A DNA stretch of 64,000 bases, from contig OZ024737.1 in the NCBI GenBank assembly GCA_964016875.1, positions 35,403,683-35,467,682 on the forward strand, given 5' to 3'. Source of the DNA: Fallopia convolvulus (taxonomy: Eukaryota; Streptophyta; Magnoliopsida; Caryophyllales; Polygonaceae). Positions within the stretch are counted from its first letter, which is position 1. Each line of letters opens with the position of its first letter. The translations under genes were made by a program, and so were the position numbers. Of this stretch, positions 11,628-21,926 are shown one piece after another. Under the pieces are notes generated by a model that saw only the letters and a list, made by a program, of their open reading frames with translations, had not been told where the DNA came from and ran no database searches.

Positions 11628-11757
11628 TTGATTTGTTTGCCAATGGCACCACTTTGTTGACCTCGCTCCACTTGTTTGCCAATGGCCCATCTTTGTTTGA
11701 CCTCGCTCCACTTGCTTGCCAATGGCCCATCTTTGTTTGACCTCGCTCCACTTGTTT
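11628..11757. repeat. Tandem repeat inside the element, 40-bp unit
   Basis: Two full 40-bp units (11661-11700, 11701-11740) of 'CCTCGCTCCACTTGTTTGCC...CTTTGTTTGA' differ at one base, with partial units on both sides. Confidence 0.9.
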
Positions 11758-13633
11758 ATGATGGAAGCCGAAGCTTGGCCTCGCTAGAGGAACCACTTCC
11801 AAAAACCACGCATGGAAGCCTTTCGAAAGGTCCCGCAGGCCGGCCTCGCTCACCCCGCTTAGAAGGACCTGTTTACTTTAAAGGAGCGCATCGTCGCCTT
11901 ACGTGAAAGTCGGTCGAGGCGCGCATCGGCGTCCAACCCCAAGCCATGGCCTTGGAATAGGCGACATGCCCACCACCATCATGATGAAGTCACCATACTC
12001 AGCTCCACGGCCATTTCATGTCCGAATTTTGGCAAGACGGGGAAGCCTTCATGAAGATCGCTAACTTTGGCCTTCCCGATGTCTGATCTCGTTGACTTAT
12101 ATCATAACCTCGCCGTTTGTCGGAGCCGCCCGCAAAGAAGACCATGGTGTTTTGTCGAGAGTTGGGGACCTCGCACCATGAACAATGAAGTGTGTGACGT
12201 CGCATCGAGCGTCGAGAATAGGAGGCCAATCCGTGCGTCGGAGCAACTCGTCCACTTCCTTCAAAGGAAACTTGGAGCATGCGAACTCCCCTAAGAGAGT
12301 AGAGTGGAGAGACGGGCCTGCGGAAGTTCCATGTATTCAACCCCGGGAGCGGAGTTCCGAGCAAAGACACGCGGACCCAGCACCGCCTCGGATGCTACAA
12401 CGCCGCGTCCGGCCCGTTGCGGTAGCCCGAGCTTCAAGTTCACTCGAACTTCAGCAACCACTCGCCATCCTAGCTTCGAGGTGACGCCGACGACGTCGCC
12501 CGATTTATCGCCATCACATATGAGACATTTTGAGCCTGCTGCACCTCGAAGAGCTTTCTTGCTTGTTGTGGAGGGAAGGTGTACGTGCCAGCTAGCCCCT
12601 TTGAAATGAAGTAGCTTGGGCATTCAAAACATCACACCTGGATATGTGTACTGTGGTCAAGAGCGAAGGCCGCGCTCCTTAGAAGTTGATCTGACCGCCG
12701 GTGCCGAAGCTAGGTGGGGAAGCCCGGGTTGCCTCCAAGCGATTACGCACTGAGAGTAGCCCACCAAGAGATTCGGCCTCCTTGGAAGATGGAGTATAAA
12801 TGCGTGGAGCGAGGGCGGGTTGACCAACGACGTCGAGGCCAGAAAGGAGCGCGACGGTGGAGTCGCTGCCAACCCCAACTCCGAAACTTGGCAAAGGAAC
12901 ACGAACACTAGCCCAGTCGAAGCCGACCGCGGAGATTTAGCTATGCACAAAGACATCATTAACCCGCTTATTTGCCATGGAAGGGGGCTCGCTCGTTGGT
13001 CACGCAAGACCTCGCTCGCTTGGCCCGAAAATGGAGCATGTTTGCTTGCCACGGCTTGATTTTTGGACACGCTCAAACAGCCTCCTCATTCCATGTGCCA
13101 TTTTGTCATCCTCTTGCTAGTAGAAACCGATAGCTAGTAACAAGGAGATTGCTCGCATCTTTTGGGCCGGAAGATGGAGTCCACAAATGGTTGGCTCGCT
13201 CGTAGACCTCGAAGATTATCCTCCCTATGAGACCTCGAAGAGTTGCCTCGCTTGGAGATTTTGAAGATCGAGTGGCCTCGCTCGACGTCCACGGAGATTG
13301 GCCTTGCCTGGAGACCTCGAAGATTACTTCTGGACCTCGAAACCCACGCCACGACCTCGCTTGGAACCGCATACAAAGAAGATTGCGGGAGTCGGCCTCG
13401 CGTGAAGATGGCAGTGGAAATCAGCCTTACGCCATGGCTCCACCTTGCTTGTGCTTGTTTGGCCCTATATATTAAAGGAGAGGACCTCGGCTTGTAACCC
13501 CGACTTGTTTGGCCATATATATAATAAATATATGCCATGATGGAATGGAACGGAGGGGAGAGGTCGCGATCCATTTGATTATCTCCCGAGAGTAGGTCGG
13601 ATAGGGAGAGCAAATTCCCACAGACGGCGCCAG
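11758..13633 (+). other. Interior of the LTR element without gag-pol
   Basis: About 1.9 kb rich in 'GACCTCG' and 'CTCGCT' words (for example 13190-13330). Several overlapping open frames exist on both strands, but none shows a retroelement or host domain. This looks like non-coding filler typical of large retrotransposon derivatives. Confidence 0.6.
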
Positions 13634-14265
13634 TGTTGAAACCCGATATAATCTGCACTATAAACGGGATTATAAAAATACTAACTCTCGGGATTCGTAC
13701 AACCAAACGGTTTTCGTACGTGGATTATTCCTCCTCCCCACCCCTCAGCCGATTATTTTTGTGCTCTTTACGAATAAAGTCTTTAGACCTTATACCGTTT
13801 ATAGCGCGATCTCACTCGGAGATCAAACACGTCGAGCTTTGGCAAACGAGAAAGTTCTCGAGCCAGAGAGGATTTTCGACCCTTTTAAATGTCTCATGAT
13901 CTGCCTATATATAGGATTGGCTAGCTGCCTGCTTGAGTATATGTAGTCGATGTGGGATGGCTTGTTTTGGAAAACAATCGAAGATTTGCACATATTATAT
14001 AAGCATATGGCGGTGGTGACATGGCGTTCCCCAAGCGGGCCCATGCTCGTGTTTTTAATGCATTGAATCCAAATACATGTGTTTGCACCTGCATGCATCT
14101 CGATCGAATTGACAATTTGAAACAAGCCACAGCCCAACATATTTATTTGGCCATTTGATCCGGGTTGGAAGCTTACGCGTGTGTACAACGCAATATTCTT
14201 ACTATTTTCCCGTTTATATTACTAACTCGCCTTTTATTATTTAGCGTTTATTTCGCGCACCATCA
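13634..14265 (+). repeat. Right LTR of the non-autonomous element
   Basis: 632 bp, identical in length to the left LTR, with six transition differences from it: at the homologues of left-LTR positions within GATTGTTTTT, CACAACCC, TTGGTCC, GTGTGCAACG, TTTTCTCG and TTTCACGC. Followed by the GACAC duplication. Confidence 0.95.
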
Positions 14266-14270
14266 GACAC

Positions 14271-15293
14271 ATCATCCATCATGAGGAAATTTTAGATGAA
14301 AATCTGAACTGATTAGTGATGGAAAGGAGAATGAGTACCGAACAGACTTGGGAATGTTGCCAGACATCCAACTGGAAGTACAAAATCTTGACGAGGTCAA
14401 GGCCGAATGACACTTGTTTGGGTTATTTGGTACTCTTTTGTCACCCCCTTTTGAAGCATAAATTCTAGTTTGATTTTTTGCTTGGTTTGCTTGAGTAGAA
14501 ATTGTTTAGTTTGGCAGACTCAATTTGCTACATGGAAAGGAATCTTAAAAAGAAAAAAATGGAAGTAGAAGATAAATGTTGTAAAAAGTTATCCCTTGGC
14601 TTGAAAGCCATTCCCAAATTCCCACTCTTGGAAAAATGATGGTTATTTTCTTTGGTGCATAATTTTGAAGGCAATTTTCCTTTCCATATATAGATACAAA
14701 ACAATGTGCTACATGTTTATTTTTCCATACAGTGTATGTATATCCTTTATTACTTTTCTAATTTTGTTTTCTGCGTTTGAATTCTCCTCGTTCCTATATT
14801 CTTGCTATTTTTTTTTTGTTTAGGATTTATCTTGTAAATGATTTGTAGAATTAGTGACGTACACTTGAAGTTTTGGTGCTCGTCTCATATATGTTTTAGT
14901 TCCAAGTTTTTAGTGCTTTATTGGTTATTATAAAAAATATAAAAGGTTTAATACATGTTTTAGAATTCTCAAGTATCACTTTTGAATGTTACACACAATC
15001 ACCAGCCGACGTACTACCGAAAAAAAGAATCACCAGTCGGCGTTACTTTTAAATAATAATTCTAATACATGTAGAAATATAATGTCAACAAGAAAAAATA
15101 ATGTTGGCTACTTGAGATTATTATTGAACGAGCCCTCGGTTAGAATGAAAGACGTGCAATGAACAGAATTATTTCATGCGCTTCAATATTTAGGGTTATT
15201 GTCAACTTTAATAAAAATAAGAATATCAATTTTGAAAATTATAAATTCATAACCAAACAATGAAATCTAGTTTAAGTGCGAATGGGAAAAAAA
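14271..15293. other. Intergenic, no recognisable gene
   Basis: AT-rich DNA. 'GAACAGACTTGGGAATGTTGCCAGACA' at 14340-14366 is an imperfect repeat of the sequence immediately left of the LTR element (9838-9862), so a small local duplication predates the insertion. Confidence 0.4.
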
Positions 15294-16393
15294 CGGCACA
15301 GGCGAATGATTCACGTATTTTTGAAAAAAAAGGAAATATGACGCGCGTCAAGATTGTTCATCAATATTGTGGATTTGTTCATCAATAATGTGGATTTGTT
15401 CATCAACGCTATGGTTTTGTTCATCAAAACTGTGATTTTGTGCATAAATAAACTATTACTTGTGCATCAAAAATCTATTATTTGTATATAAAAAATGAAC
15501 AAATACATATTAAAATTGCATGCAATATGTTCATCAACATTGTGATTTTGTTCATAAAAAACAAAAATATTTGTTCATTGGTTTTGGCATATTTGTTCAT
15601 CGGTTTGTGCATATTTGTTCATTAGTAACATCAATTTGTTCATTGGTTTATGCATATTTGTTCATTGCCTTTTTTATATAATTATTCATTACTAGATGCA
15701 TATATGTTCACTACTAACCTCAATTTGTTCATCGCTATATGCATATTTGTTCATTAATAACATCAATTTGTTCATAGCTAAATAAGGGACAAGCACTCCT
15801 CTTCGATTTGTTGCTATCTCGTTCTCTTAGCATACACCATATTATTGCAAAGTCGGATTCTTTATCTATTATCCTTTGCATTCAAGTTTCTACATCAAAC
15901 TTATCTTATTTTGGTACTATATTGAGCACTTCATTCGTATTGACAAATTAGCCTTAAAGCACTTCGATGGACAAACAAAGGTTAGATCAACGAACAAAAA
16001 AGGTTATATCAATGAACAAATAGGTTATATTAATGAACAAACAATGGTATACCAATGAACAAAAAAGAGTATATCAAAGAACAAATAATGATATACCAAT
16101 GAACAAATAAGGTTATATCAATGAACAAATATTGGTATATCGAAACTAATTATATGTGTATCAAAAACTAGATAATATTGTATTCATACACATAAATAAG
16201 GTTAAAAAATAAAACTAAAAATTATAAAAGTTCGAAATCGATGAACAATGTTATCAAAAACTCGATGCACAATGAGTTAGTATTGAATATTGATGAACAA
16301 ATCGCTATTTCTAATGAATAAATTGGGCGCGTCTCATAAAAACGTATTTTTCGAAAAATACGTGAATAATACGGGAAAAATTCGTCAGTGCCG
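15294..16393. mobile_element. Foldback-type DNA element with dense TTGTTCAT motifs
   Basis: The left end (15294 onward: CGGCAC...GCGAAT..ATTCACGTATTTTT...ATGACGCGCGTC) matches the inverted right end (16393 backward: CGGCAC...ACGAAT...ATTCACGTATTTTT...ATGAGACGCGCC) with one 12-base length difference. Inside, the left arm (15350-15780) carries about a dozen TTGTTCAT words and the right arm (15990-16290) about eight of the complement ATGAACAA. The middle (15790-15960) lacks them. Subterminal short motifs in mirrored orientation are what many DNA transposons use as transposase-binding sites. No transposase is encoded. A target duplication was not identified, and the right terminus is followed by a second, 55-bp tandem copy of the end sequence (16394-16445). 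Confidence 0.75.
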
Positions 16394-16445
16394 TATTTTA
16401 TTGAAAAATACGCGAATAATACGGGAAAATTCGATCGTGACATAT

Positions 16446-17072
16446 TTTATCCTTTTTAATGAATGTTTAATTAGAGGCGTTGATTTTTTAGAATGAACGA
16501 GCGAGATTTATTCTTAATTCTCACCTGAGTGCGCCCATTCGCCCATTACTCTTTCTCCCAAACTATGAACCCATATATTAATATACTCCAGTAATACGGA
16601 GCATTATTTAAACTTTCGATGAGAATTACGAATTTAAATCCATGTATATTTCTTCATTCGATCTTGCGGTGTTAGATTTTGAAAGATGAAGGCAATTTAT
16701 TACACGCCTCTTAAGTTATCCATCAACACAGCTCGAGCCGACCTGTATTTTTTGTCATGGACCACAGTCGAACCAACCAAGCACACCTTGAATCCATATC
16801 AACTCAAAAGAGCGCTCATATTCAAATTTAATTTCATTTCAATTGACCCATTTGAAACTTTAAACCTCTTTGGCTGAGATTTTTCCCCCAATTTAATCCT
16901 AATTATGAATTGTGAGTGCTCAATTTTCTATATATACGAGTGCTCTATCAATCTATTGCAAGTCTTTTGCTTGATACCTTTAATTAGAATCTTTGTTTAT
17001 GTCTGGGCACTCAGTTTACACCAAGTAATTGCGCATTGGGATGGTACTTTATTCAAATTCACTGTAAATTTT
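16446..17072. other. Intergenic, no recognisable gene
   Basis: AT-rich; nothing recognised. Confidence 0.4.
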
Positions 17073-17310
17073 AAGGATAAATTGTGCATAAATCCATATT
17101 TTAGGTGGTTTTATAAAAGAGATTTTTCTTTTGGCACCTCTAAGGTTTTGTCTTTTTCTTTTGGTGTCCAAAAAAAAAGTTGTTCTTTTTGGTACCCTCG
17201 TAGTTTTAACAAAGTCCTTTCCGTAACCAAAAGTTGAGATTTTACCATTTCCATCCAAAAAATAAAAAAAAAAGAAGAAAAAACCTATTTCTTTTGCTGA
17301 GTTGGCAAAA
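17073..17310 (+). repeat. Left inverted repeat of the Pack-MULE
   Basis: About 240 bp, pairs with 18485-18740 in inverted orientation at an estimated 70-80% identity with small indels. Confidence 0.75.
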
Positions 17311-17324
17311 AACCTATTCCTCCG

Positions 17325-17745
17325 GTTGTGGACATTGGATTTCGCCAGGAGGCGAACTTCAAAAGCGACCTTGTTCTTCTGCTCGTCTGTTCCATAGGTA
17401 AGCCGGCCGGCGAGGAATTCCACCATTTCGCCTGCTGGTGGACTCCCGAGGAGCACGGTCCTCGAAATGTCCTCATTTTCTTTGCCGGATTTGGCCATTG
17501 AAACACCGTTATCAGCACAGAACTGTTGGATTAGCTTCTTGAGAGGGAAGTTGGGGACTAACGTACTCTTTGTTGTTGAGTTTCTCCCCTATTTTCGGAC
17601 ATGTTAGATTCCTCGATTTCAACCATTTCTGAATCGAGACTTGGTCGTAGGTCTGCCCCGTGGAGACTGTTATCGAATCCGTCATTAGCTCGAGTGAGAT
17701 TGGACATCGGAAATCCTGCCCACTTCCATGGATCCGACGGTACAA
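17325..17745 (-). pseudogene. U-box domain fragment of a PUB-type E3 ligase
   Basis: On the minus strand 'DFRCPISLELMTD...VSTGQTYD...IQKWLKS...TCPK' is a canonical plant U-box (E2-binding RING-like fold without zinc ligands), closest in pattern to the Arabidopsis PUB18/PUB19 group. After 'IGEKLNN' the frame shifts by one base near 17565-17572 and continues as 'LVPNFPLKKLIQQFC', then the linker 'MAKSGKENEDISRTVLLGSP' and '..EVRLLAKSNVHNR', which precedes the first ARM repeat in intact family members. It ends at the inverted-repeat boundary. The frameshift and truncation mean this is not a functional ligase. Confidence 0.85.
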
Positions 17746-18327
17746 GAGAACGCCATAGCAGCGCTGCTGAAGCTAGCGAAGCACTCAATGGGCCAGAAAT
17801 CCATCATCGAAAGCGGCAGACTCGGTCTGATTGTGACAACAGTAAGGATGGGATTGAAACCGGAATCTCGACAAATCGCGGCTGCCATAATCTTCTACCT
17901 AACATCTACTGAAAAGCACCGGAGATTCATCGGCAGGTCGCGAGCCGCGATTCCAGCGCTGGTGGAGCTTATAAGAGACGGAACAATCTCTGGGAAGAGG
18001 AACGCCATGGCGGCTCTCTTCGGCGTCTTGCTTTACCGCGGAAGCAGAGAGAAAGTGCTCGCATCGGGCATTGTGTCGTTGCTGTTAGATCTAATTGGGG
18101 CTTCCAAGAGGAAAGAGCTTGTAACAGACGCATTGGCGATCTTGGCGAGTTTGGCGGAGGAGGTTGAAGGATCAGTTGCGATCCTGCAAACGCATGGGAT
18201 TGGAGTTGTGATGGGGCTGCTGATCGGATCTTGTAACATTCCTCGAATGGCGAAGGATTACTGCATTTCGATCTTGATGGATTTGTGCAACAATGGCGAG
18301 CGAGAAGTGGTTGCGGTTTTGGTTTAG
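17728..18327 (+). pseudogene. ARM-repeat fragment of the same PUB-type gene
   Basis: A 199-codon open frame on the plus strand begins 'DPTVQENAIAALLKLAKHS' and continues through about four Armadillo repeats ('ESRQIAAAIIFYL', 'AIPALVELIRDG', 'ELVTDALAILASLA', 'DYCISILMDLCNNG'). This is the ARM region that follows the U-box in PUB18/19-type proteins. It starts where the minus-strand U-box piece starts, so the two halves diverge from about 17728-17745, and only roughly 20 residues of the parent between them are missing. After 'VVAVLV' a stop follows, then a degraded tail ('IMPPLYLV', 18330-18360). The open frame could be translated as a substrate-side domain without a U-box, but no promoter evidence exists. 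Confidence 0.85.
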
Positions 18328-18484
18328 GAGGTTGCGATAATGCCGCCGTTGTACTTGGTTGGTGAAGACGGGATGCCATAGCACCGACGACTTCGTGGTT
18401 GGGGCAGCCACACTCTCCGGCGTCCGCTTCTGTCTCAAGCGAGAGTCGTTCGCTTTTGCCTTCTGTAGTTGGGTTTTCACGAGA

Positions 18485-18740
18485 GTTAATAAAAAAATAG
18501 GTTTTTTTATAAATGAATTTGCTGAGTTAACAAAAAAGAAATAGGTTTTTTCTTTTTTCTTTTTAATTTTTTGGACGTAAATTGGATAGAAAAGATAAAA
18601 TGACAACTTTTGGTTACGAGAAGGACTATGTTAAAATCACGAGGATACCAAAAGAAATAACTTTTTTTTGAATACTAAAAAAAAAAGACAAAACCCCATG
18701 GTACTAAAAGAAAATCTTTACAACTCTAAAATTTGTCCCT
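18485..18740 (-). repeat. Right inverted repeat of the Pack-MULE
   Basis: Inverted partner of 17073-17310. See that entry for shared words. Confidence 0.75.
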
Positions 18741-18755
18741 CAAGAGTAAAATAAA

Positions 18756-18902
18756 TGCACTACAATCCCTATTAAATCCATTTATTTAATCAATTATTCT
18801 TAAAATAAAAAAATGTATTATTTCTACATATGCACTACAATCCCTATTAAATCTATAAATCCATTTATTCAATCAATTATTCTTAGAATAAAAAATGCAC
18901 GT
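18756..18902. repeat. Tandem duplication, about 75-bp unit
   Basis: 'ATGCACTACAATCCCTATTAAATC' occurs at 18756 and 18830, each followed by 'CCATTTATT(T/C)AATCAATTATTCTTA(A/G)AATAAA'. Two copies. Confidence 0.85.
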
Positions 18903-19040
18903 ACTATCTCTAAAATTATCCTTCATTATTTAATTTCATCAAATCACACATACAATTACCATTTGTATTCTAATTCAAATAATATACACATTCACCTATA
19001 TCCACTTATAAAATAAATAATAATAGATACGAAATACTAT

Positions 19041-19057
19041 CCCGTCCATCGGACGGG
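19041..19057. other. Perfect GC-rich hairpin upstream of the coiled-coil gene
   Basis: CCCGTCC-ATC-GGACGGG, a 7-bp stem with a 3-base loop in AT-rich DNA. It resembles the hairpin near Helitron 3' ends, but the expected CTRR terminus is not clearly present after it. Confidence 0.4.
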
Positions 19058-19412
19058 CCAAGCCTTATAGTAGCTTTATAAAATTCACCCTTTATGATAT
19101 TATAAAACAGAGGAAAATAGGAAAGTCAATCCCGAACTATTATTTTGACATGTTCACTTGCTGAGTCATCACCTTTTGCTTTGTTTGGGTTGAAAAGTGG
19201 TGATTCATCAGGCTTTTTGGGTTAATTACATTTGGCGTGAACCCCACCACTCCACTCTAATTCCTCTCTGCCTGTAATAAAACCCTATCCCATCCCCCAC
19301 ACCGGAATTCTGTTTCCTCCGCCATTCTCCGGCAACGGAGACATTTCGACGGGGCTCGCCTTCTATCTCTAATTGGTCATCGGGTTTTCCGATTTCAAGT
19401 TACTTATATTTA

Positions 19413-19905
19413 GTAAGTACGGTACCTGCTTTTACGTGTTAATTAACTAATGTTGTACGTTGCTTGGGTTATTTATGTGCTGTTGCCCAATTGGATCTTC
19501 GGGTTCATGGATTAGATCGGAATTGAGTTGAATTGAAGGAAGATATACAGTACACACACATGTTTTTTAGGAATTGATCGAGAAATTGATCAAAACAAGG
19601 GATTCAAATCATATAGTTGACATGTTGGGGAGTATGTACTTAATTCTTTCACGATTTGTTCAATCTTGAGTACCGTTTATGGAATTGGCTTGTTGGAGTT
19701 CAAAAATTAAAATCAAATTTAGCATGATCGAATGATTTTGTAGATGTATATGGTGGTATTTCCTTATATGCTTAATTTGTCCTCCCATCTGTACCTTAAT
19801 TTCATGATCTAGAAAATTAGTTTAACTTCTTATTTATATCTAGAATCAAGCGAGGCATTCTAATCTTGAGTGAAATCATCTGATGATTATATATTTTGTT
19901 TTCAG
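19413..19905 (+). other. Probable 5'UTR intron of the coiled-coil gene
   Basis: A leader-like stretch (about 19260-19412, C-rich with CCTCCGCC) ends at a GTAAGT donor (19413). An AG acceptor (19904-19905) lies two bases before the start codon. An intron in the leader is common in plant genes, but this one is inferred from splice signals only. Confidence 0.55.
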
Positions 19906-19907
19906 AA

Positions 19908-21864
19908 ATGGATGATATTTGTGCAGACATGGATTCATTGTTGACTCGTATTCAACAGTTGGAAACTGGTGGGTGTTACTATACTACATTATGTTGTTCA
20001 CGTTTGGAAAATTGAGCTTCTTAATTGTTGACACTTTATTCTCTAGTGAAAATCAAAGGCTTCCAGGATTAATGCTGGCTCACTTGAGTTTGGGTTTAGT
20101 AATTCATATCCAATGATCAGTGTTATGAATAGTGAATTCTGTAATTGGGAGGGGAAAAAGTAGGATTATTTGCAATGGTTTTTAGGAAATCTAGTCTCGA
20201 TCTATACTCCAGACAGTTGCTATGTAGATGTGTTCTTATGAACTTTACAATCATATCTGGCTTTTGCATCAATTGGTTATATGTTCTAAGCAAGCACATA
20301 AATTCTTCACAGAAAGGGATGAGTGTGACAGGTGTTTGAGACGCTTATTTAACCTTACGTGTGGGACTACACTGATTTATCAATAACAGAAACACATACT
20401 ACATATAATCATGATCTCACAGGCTATGATTTCTATATGTCATCAAGTTTACATTCTTGCAAACATTTTTAATTGGAGGGTTCTCTTGCTAGCTCAGTCA
20501 GGTGCATTATTGTACAAATTTTGATTTTCGTCATTTCTTCTTTCCTATTTTGTAGAGAACAATGATCTGCGTAAGTATGTCGAGGAACTATGCACACAAC
20601 AAGCTGGTCCTCTCTACCTTCATGTTGCCAATGGAATGCATTTTCAGAAGTATGGACTTTAATTGATATCAACCACATATATGTAGATGGAAGCTAGACT
20701 TTTGCATGTTAAATCATTCTCATAATAATAGATAAAAGGTCACAACTCTAATACCTATAACACTCAAGGTACATGGTTTTGTTGGAACTAATTGTACATT
20801 AGGACAGCTGGCCTTGAGCAAGAGGTCGCGAAGTTGCGAAAGGAGCTGACTGAATGCAAAAGAGATAATAAAAACCTTAAAGAGGAGCTTTCTGAGACTT
20901 CTCAAATCAAAGTAAGTTTTAGACTTTATTTATCCTTAGACACATTAATATTTAACTAGATGTCTCGTACTTACATATTTGGTGTCTTTAACTAGATGAA
21001 GTTGGAAGATCTTCACAGGGTAGAGGTTGAAAAGGTATGACTTTGTAATTAGAAATGTATGTGACAATAATCGAATCAAATCCAATGATAATTAGCATTA
21101 TTGGAACAATGCATGATGTGAATCACAGATTTAGGAGTGCATTATCATTTGATTTCATCCTGTATTTTTTGTGTGCAAGTTGTTCAAGTGATAGATTAAT
21201 GGACGCCTTCTCATTAATTAGAGAGGCTCTACATGTACACACCTTCTTCAAGAAAGTGTACGTTAAACTCCTTGGATTGCTTACATATATTTATTAATCT
21301 TGACAGAAAATGGAAGCTGAGAATCAGCTCAAATTTTTCCAGGAAGGTATCATTGCTGCTATTGCAGACCGAGATAAAGTTGTTTTGGAGGTTAGCATCT
21401 CCCTTCTTATGCCATTTACTCTCTACTTGTTGTATTCTCTTAGTTGGTAGTCCTTCAAATGTATAGTTTTGCTGAAAACAGGCTAAAATAGCTAACAGGA
21501 GGGAGTATCTATTGTCTCAAGCACTACATGATTGTCACCGAAGGTACAAATTTGACCATTTCTAAAGTATCTTTTTTTTATATTCTGTCATGTTTGTAGA
21601 GGTTGCCTTGTACTCTTTTTTCTCTTCATTATACTTTCTTCTATCTAAACATCTCTGTCATTTTCTTCTTTGTATTTTCCAATGTAGGCTAGACGAAATG
21701 ATATCAGATTTTATGAAGGCTCAAGAACATGTCACTGGGCTGCAAATAGACCCGGCCGAAAAGGAACAACAGAACGCACTGTTCATGAAGGCAATTTTCT
21801 CACATTCTACAACAATGTTTCTCTTTATTATATGCACTTGTATTTAGATTGATAATCTGGATTT

Positions 21865-21926
<62 letters not shown>

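Larger units (their letters stand above)
9864..14265 (+). mobile_element. Complete non-autonomous LTR retrotransposon (LARD-like), young
   Basis: Two 632-bp LTRs (9864-10495 and 13634-14265) start TGTTGAAAC, end CACCATCA and bound a 3138-bp interior. The 5 bases before the left LTR (9859-9863) and after the right LTR (14266-14270) are both GACAC, a target-site duplication proving a single insertion. By direct alignment the LTRs differ at six positions, all transitions (about 99% identical). The interior is GC-richer than its flanks, holds three tandem-repeat arrays, and shows no gag, protease, reverse transcriptase or integrase. It therefore depends on proteins of another element. The 3' LTR is preceded by GACGGCGCCAG rather than a clean polypurine tract, and I could not identify the primer-binding site, so its orientation is inferred. 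Confidence 0.93.
17073..18740. mobile_element. Mutator-like element carrying captured U-box/ARM gene pieces
   Basis: Two long inverted repeats (about 17073-17310 and 18485-18740) flank a GC-richer core. The arms pair along most of their length, with shared words 'GGTTTTGTCTTTTT', 'TTTTAACA(A/T)AGTCCTT', 'GTAACCAAAAGTTG' and 'AAAAAACCTATTTCTTTT'. The outer ends read AAGGATAAATT and AGGGACAAATT. The core holds two fragments of one plant U-box E3 ligase gene, placed head to head. Long terminal inverted repeats with gene fragments between them are the definition of a Pack-MULE. A 9-bp target duplication was not found, so the ends may be off by some bases or decayed. Confidence 0.75.

Noticed and set aside
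12304..13706. Several overlapping 70-190-codon frames in the LTR-element interior
   Set aside because: GC-rich sequence lowers stop frequency on both strands. No retroelement or host motif was found in any of them.
15350..16290. CRISPR-like array of TTGTTCAT repeats
   Set aside because: Repeats are short, unevenly spaced, mirrored in two arms and in a plant nuclear context, which indicates a transposon.
19041..19057. Helitron 3' end
   Set aside because: The hairpin fits, but the CTRR end and a TC 5' start could not be placed, so it is listed as a hairpin only.
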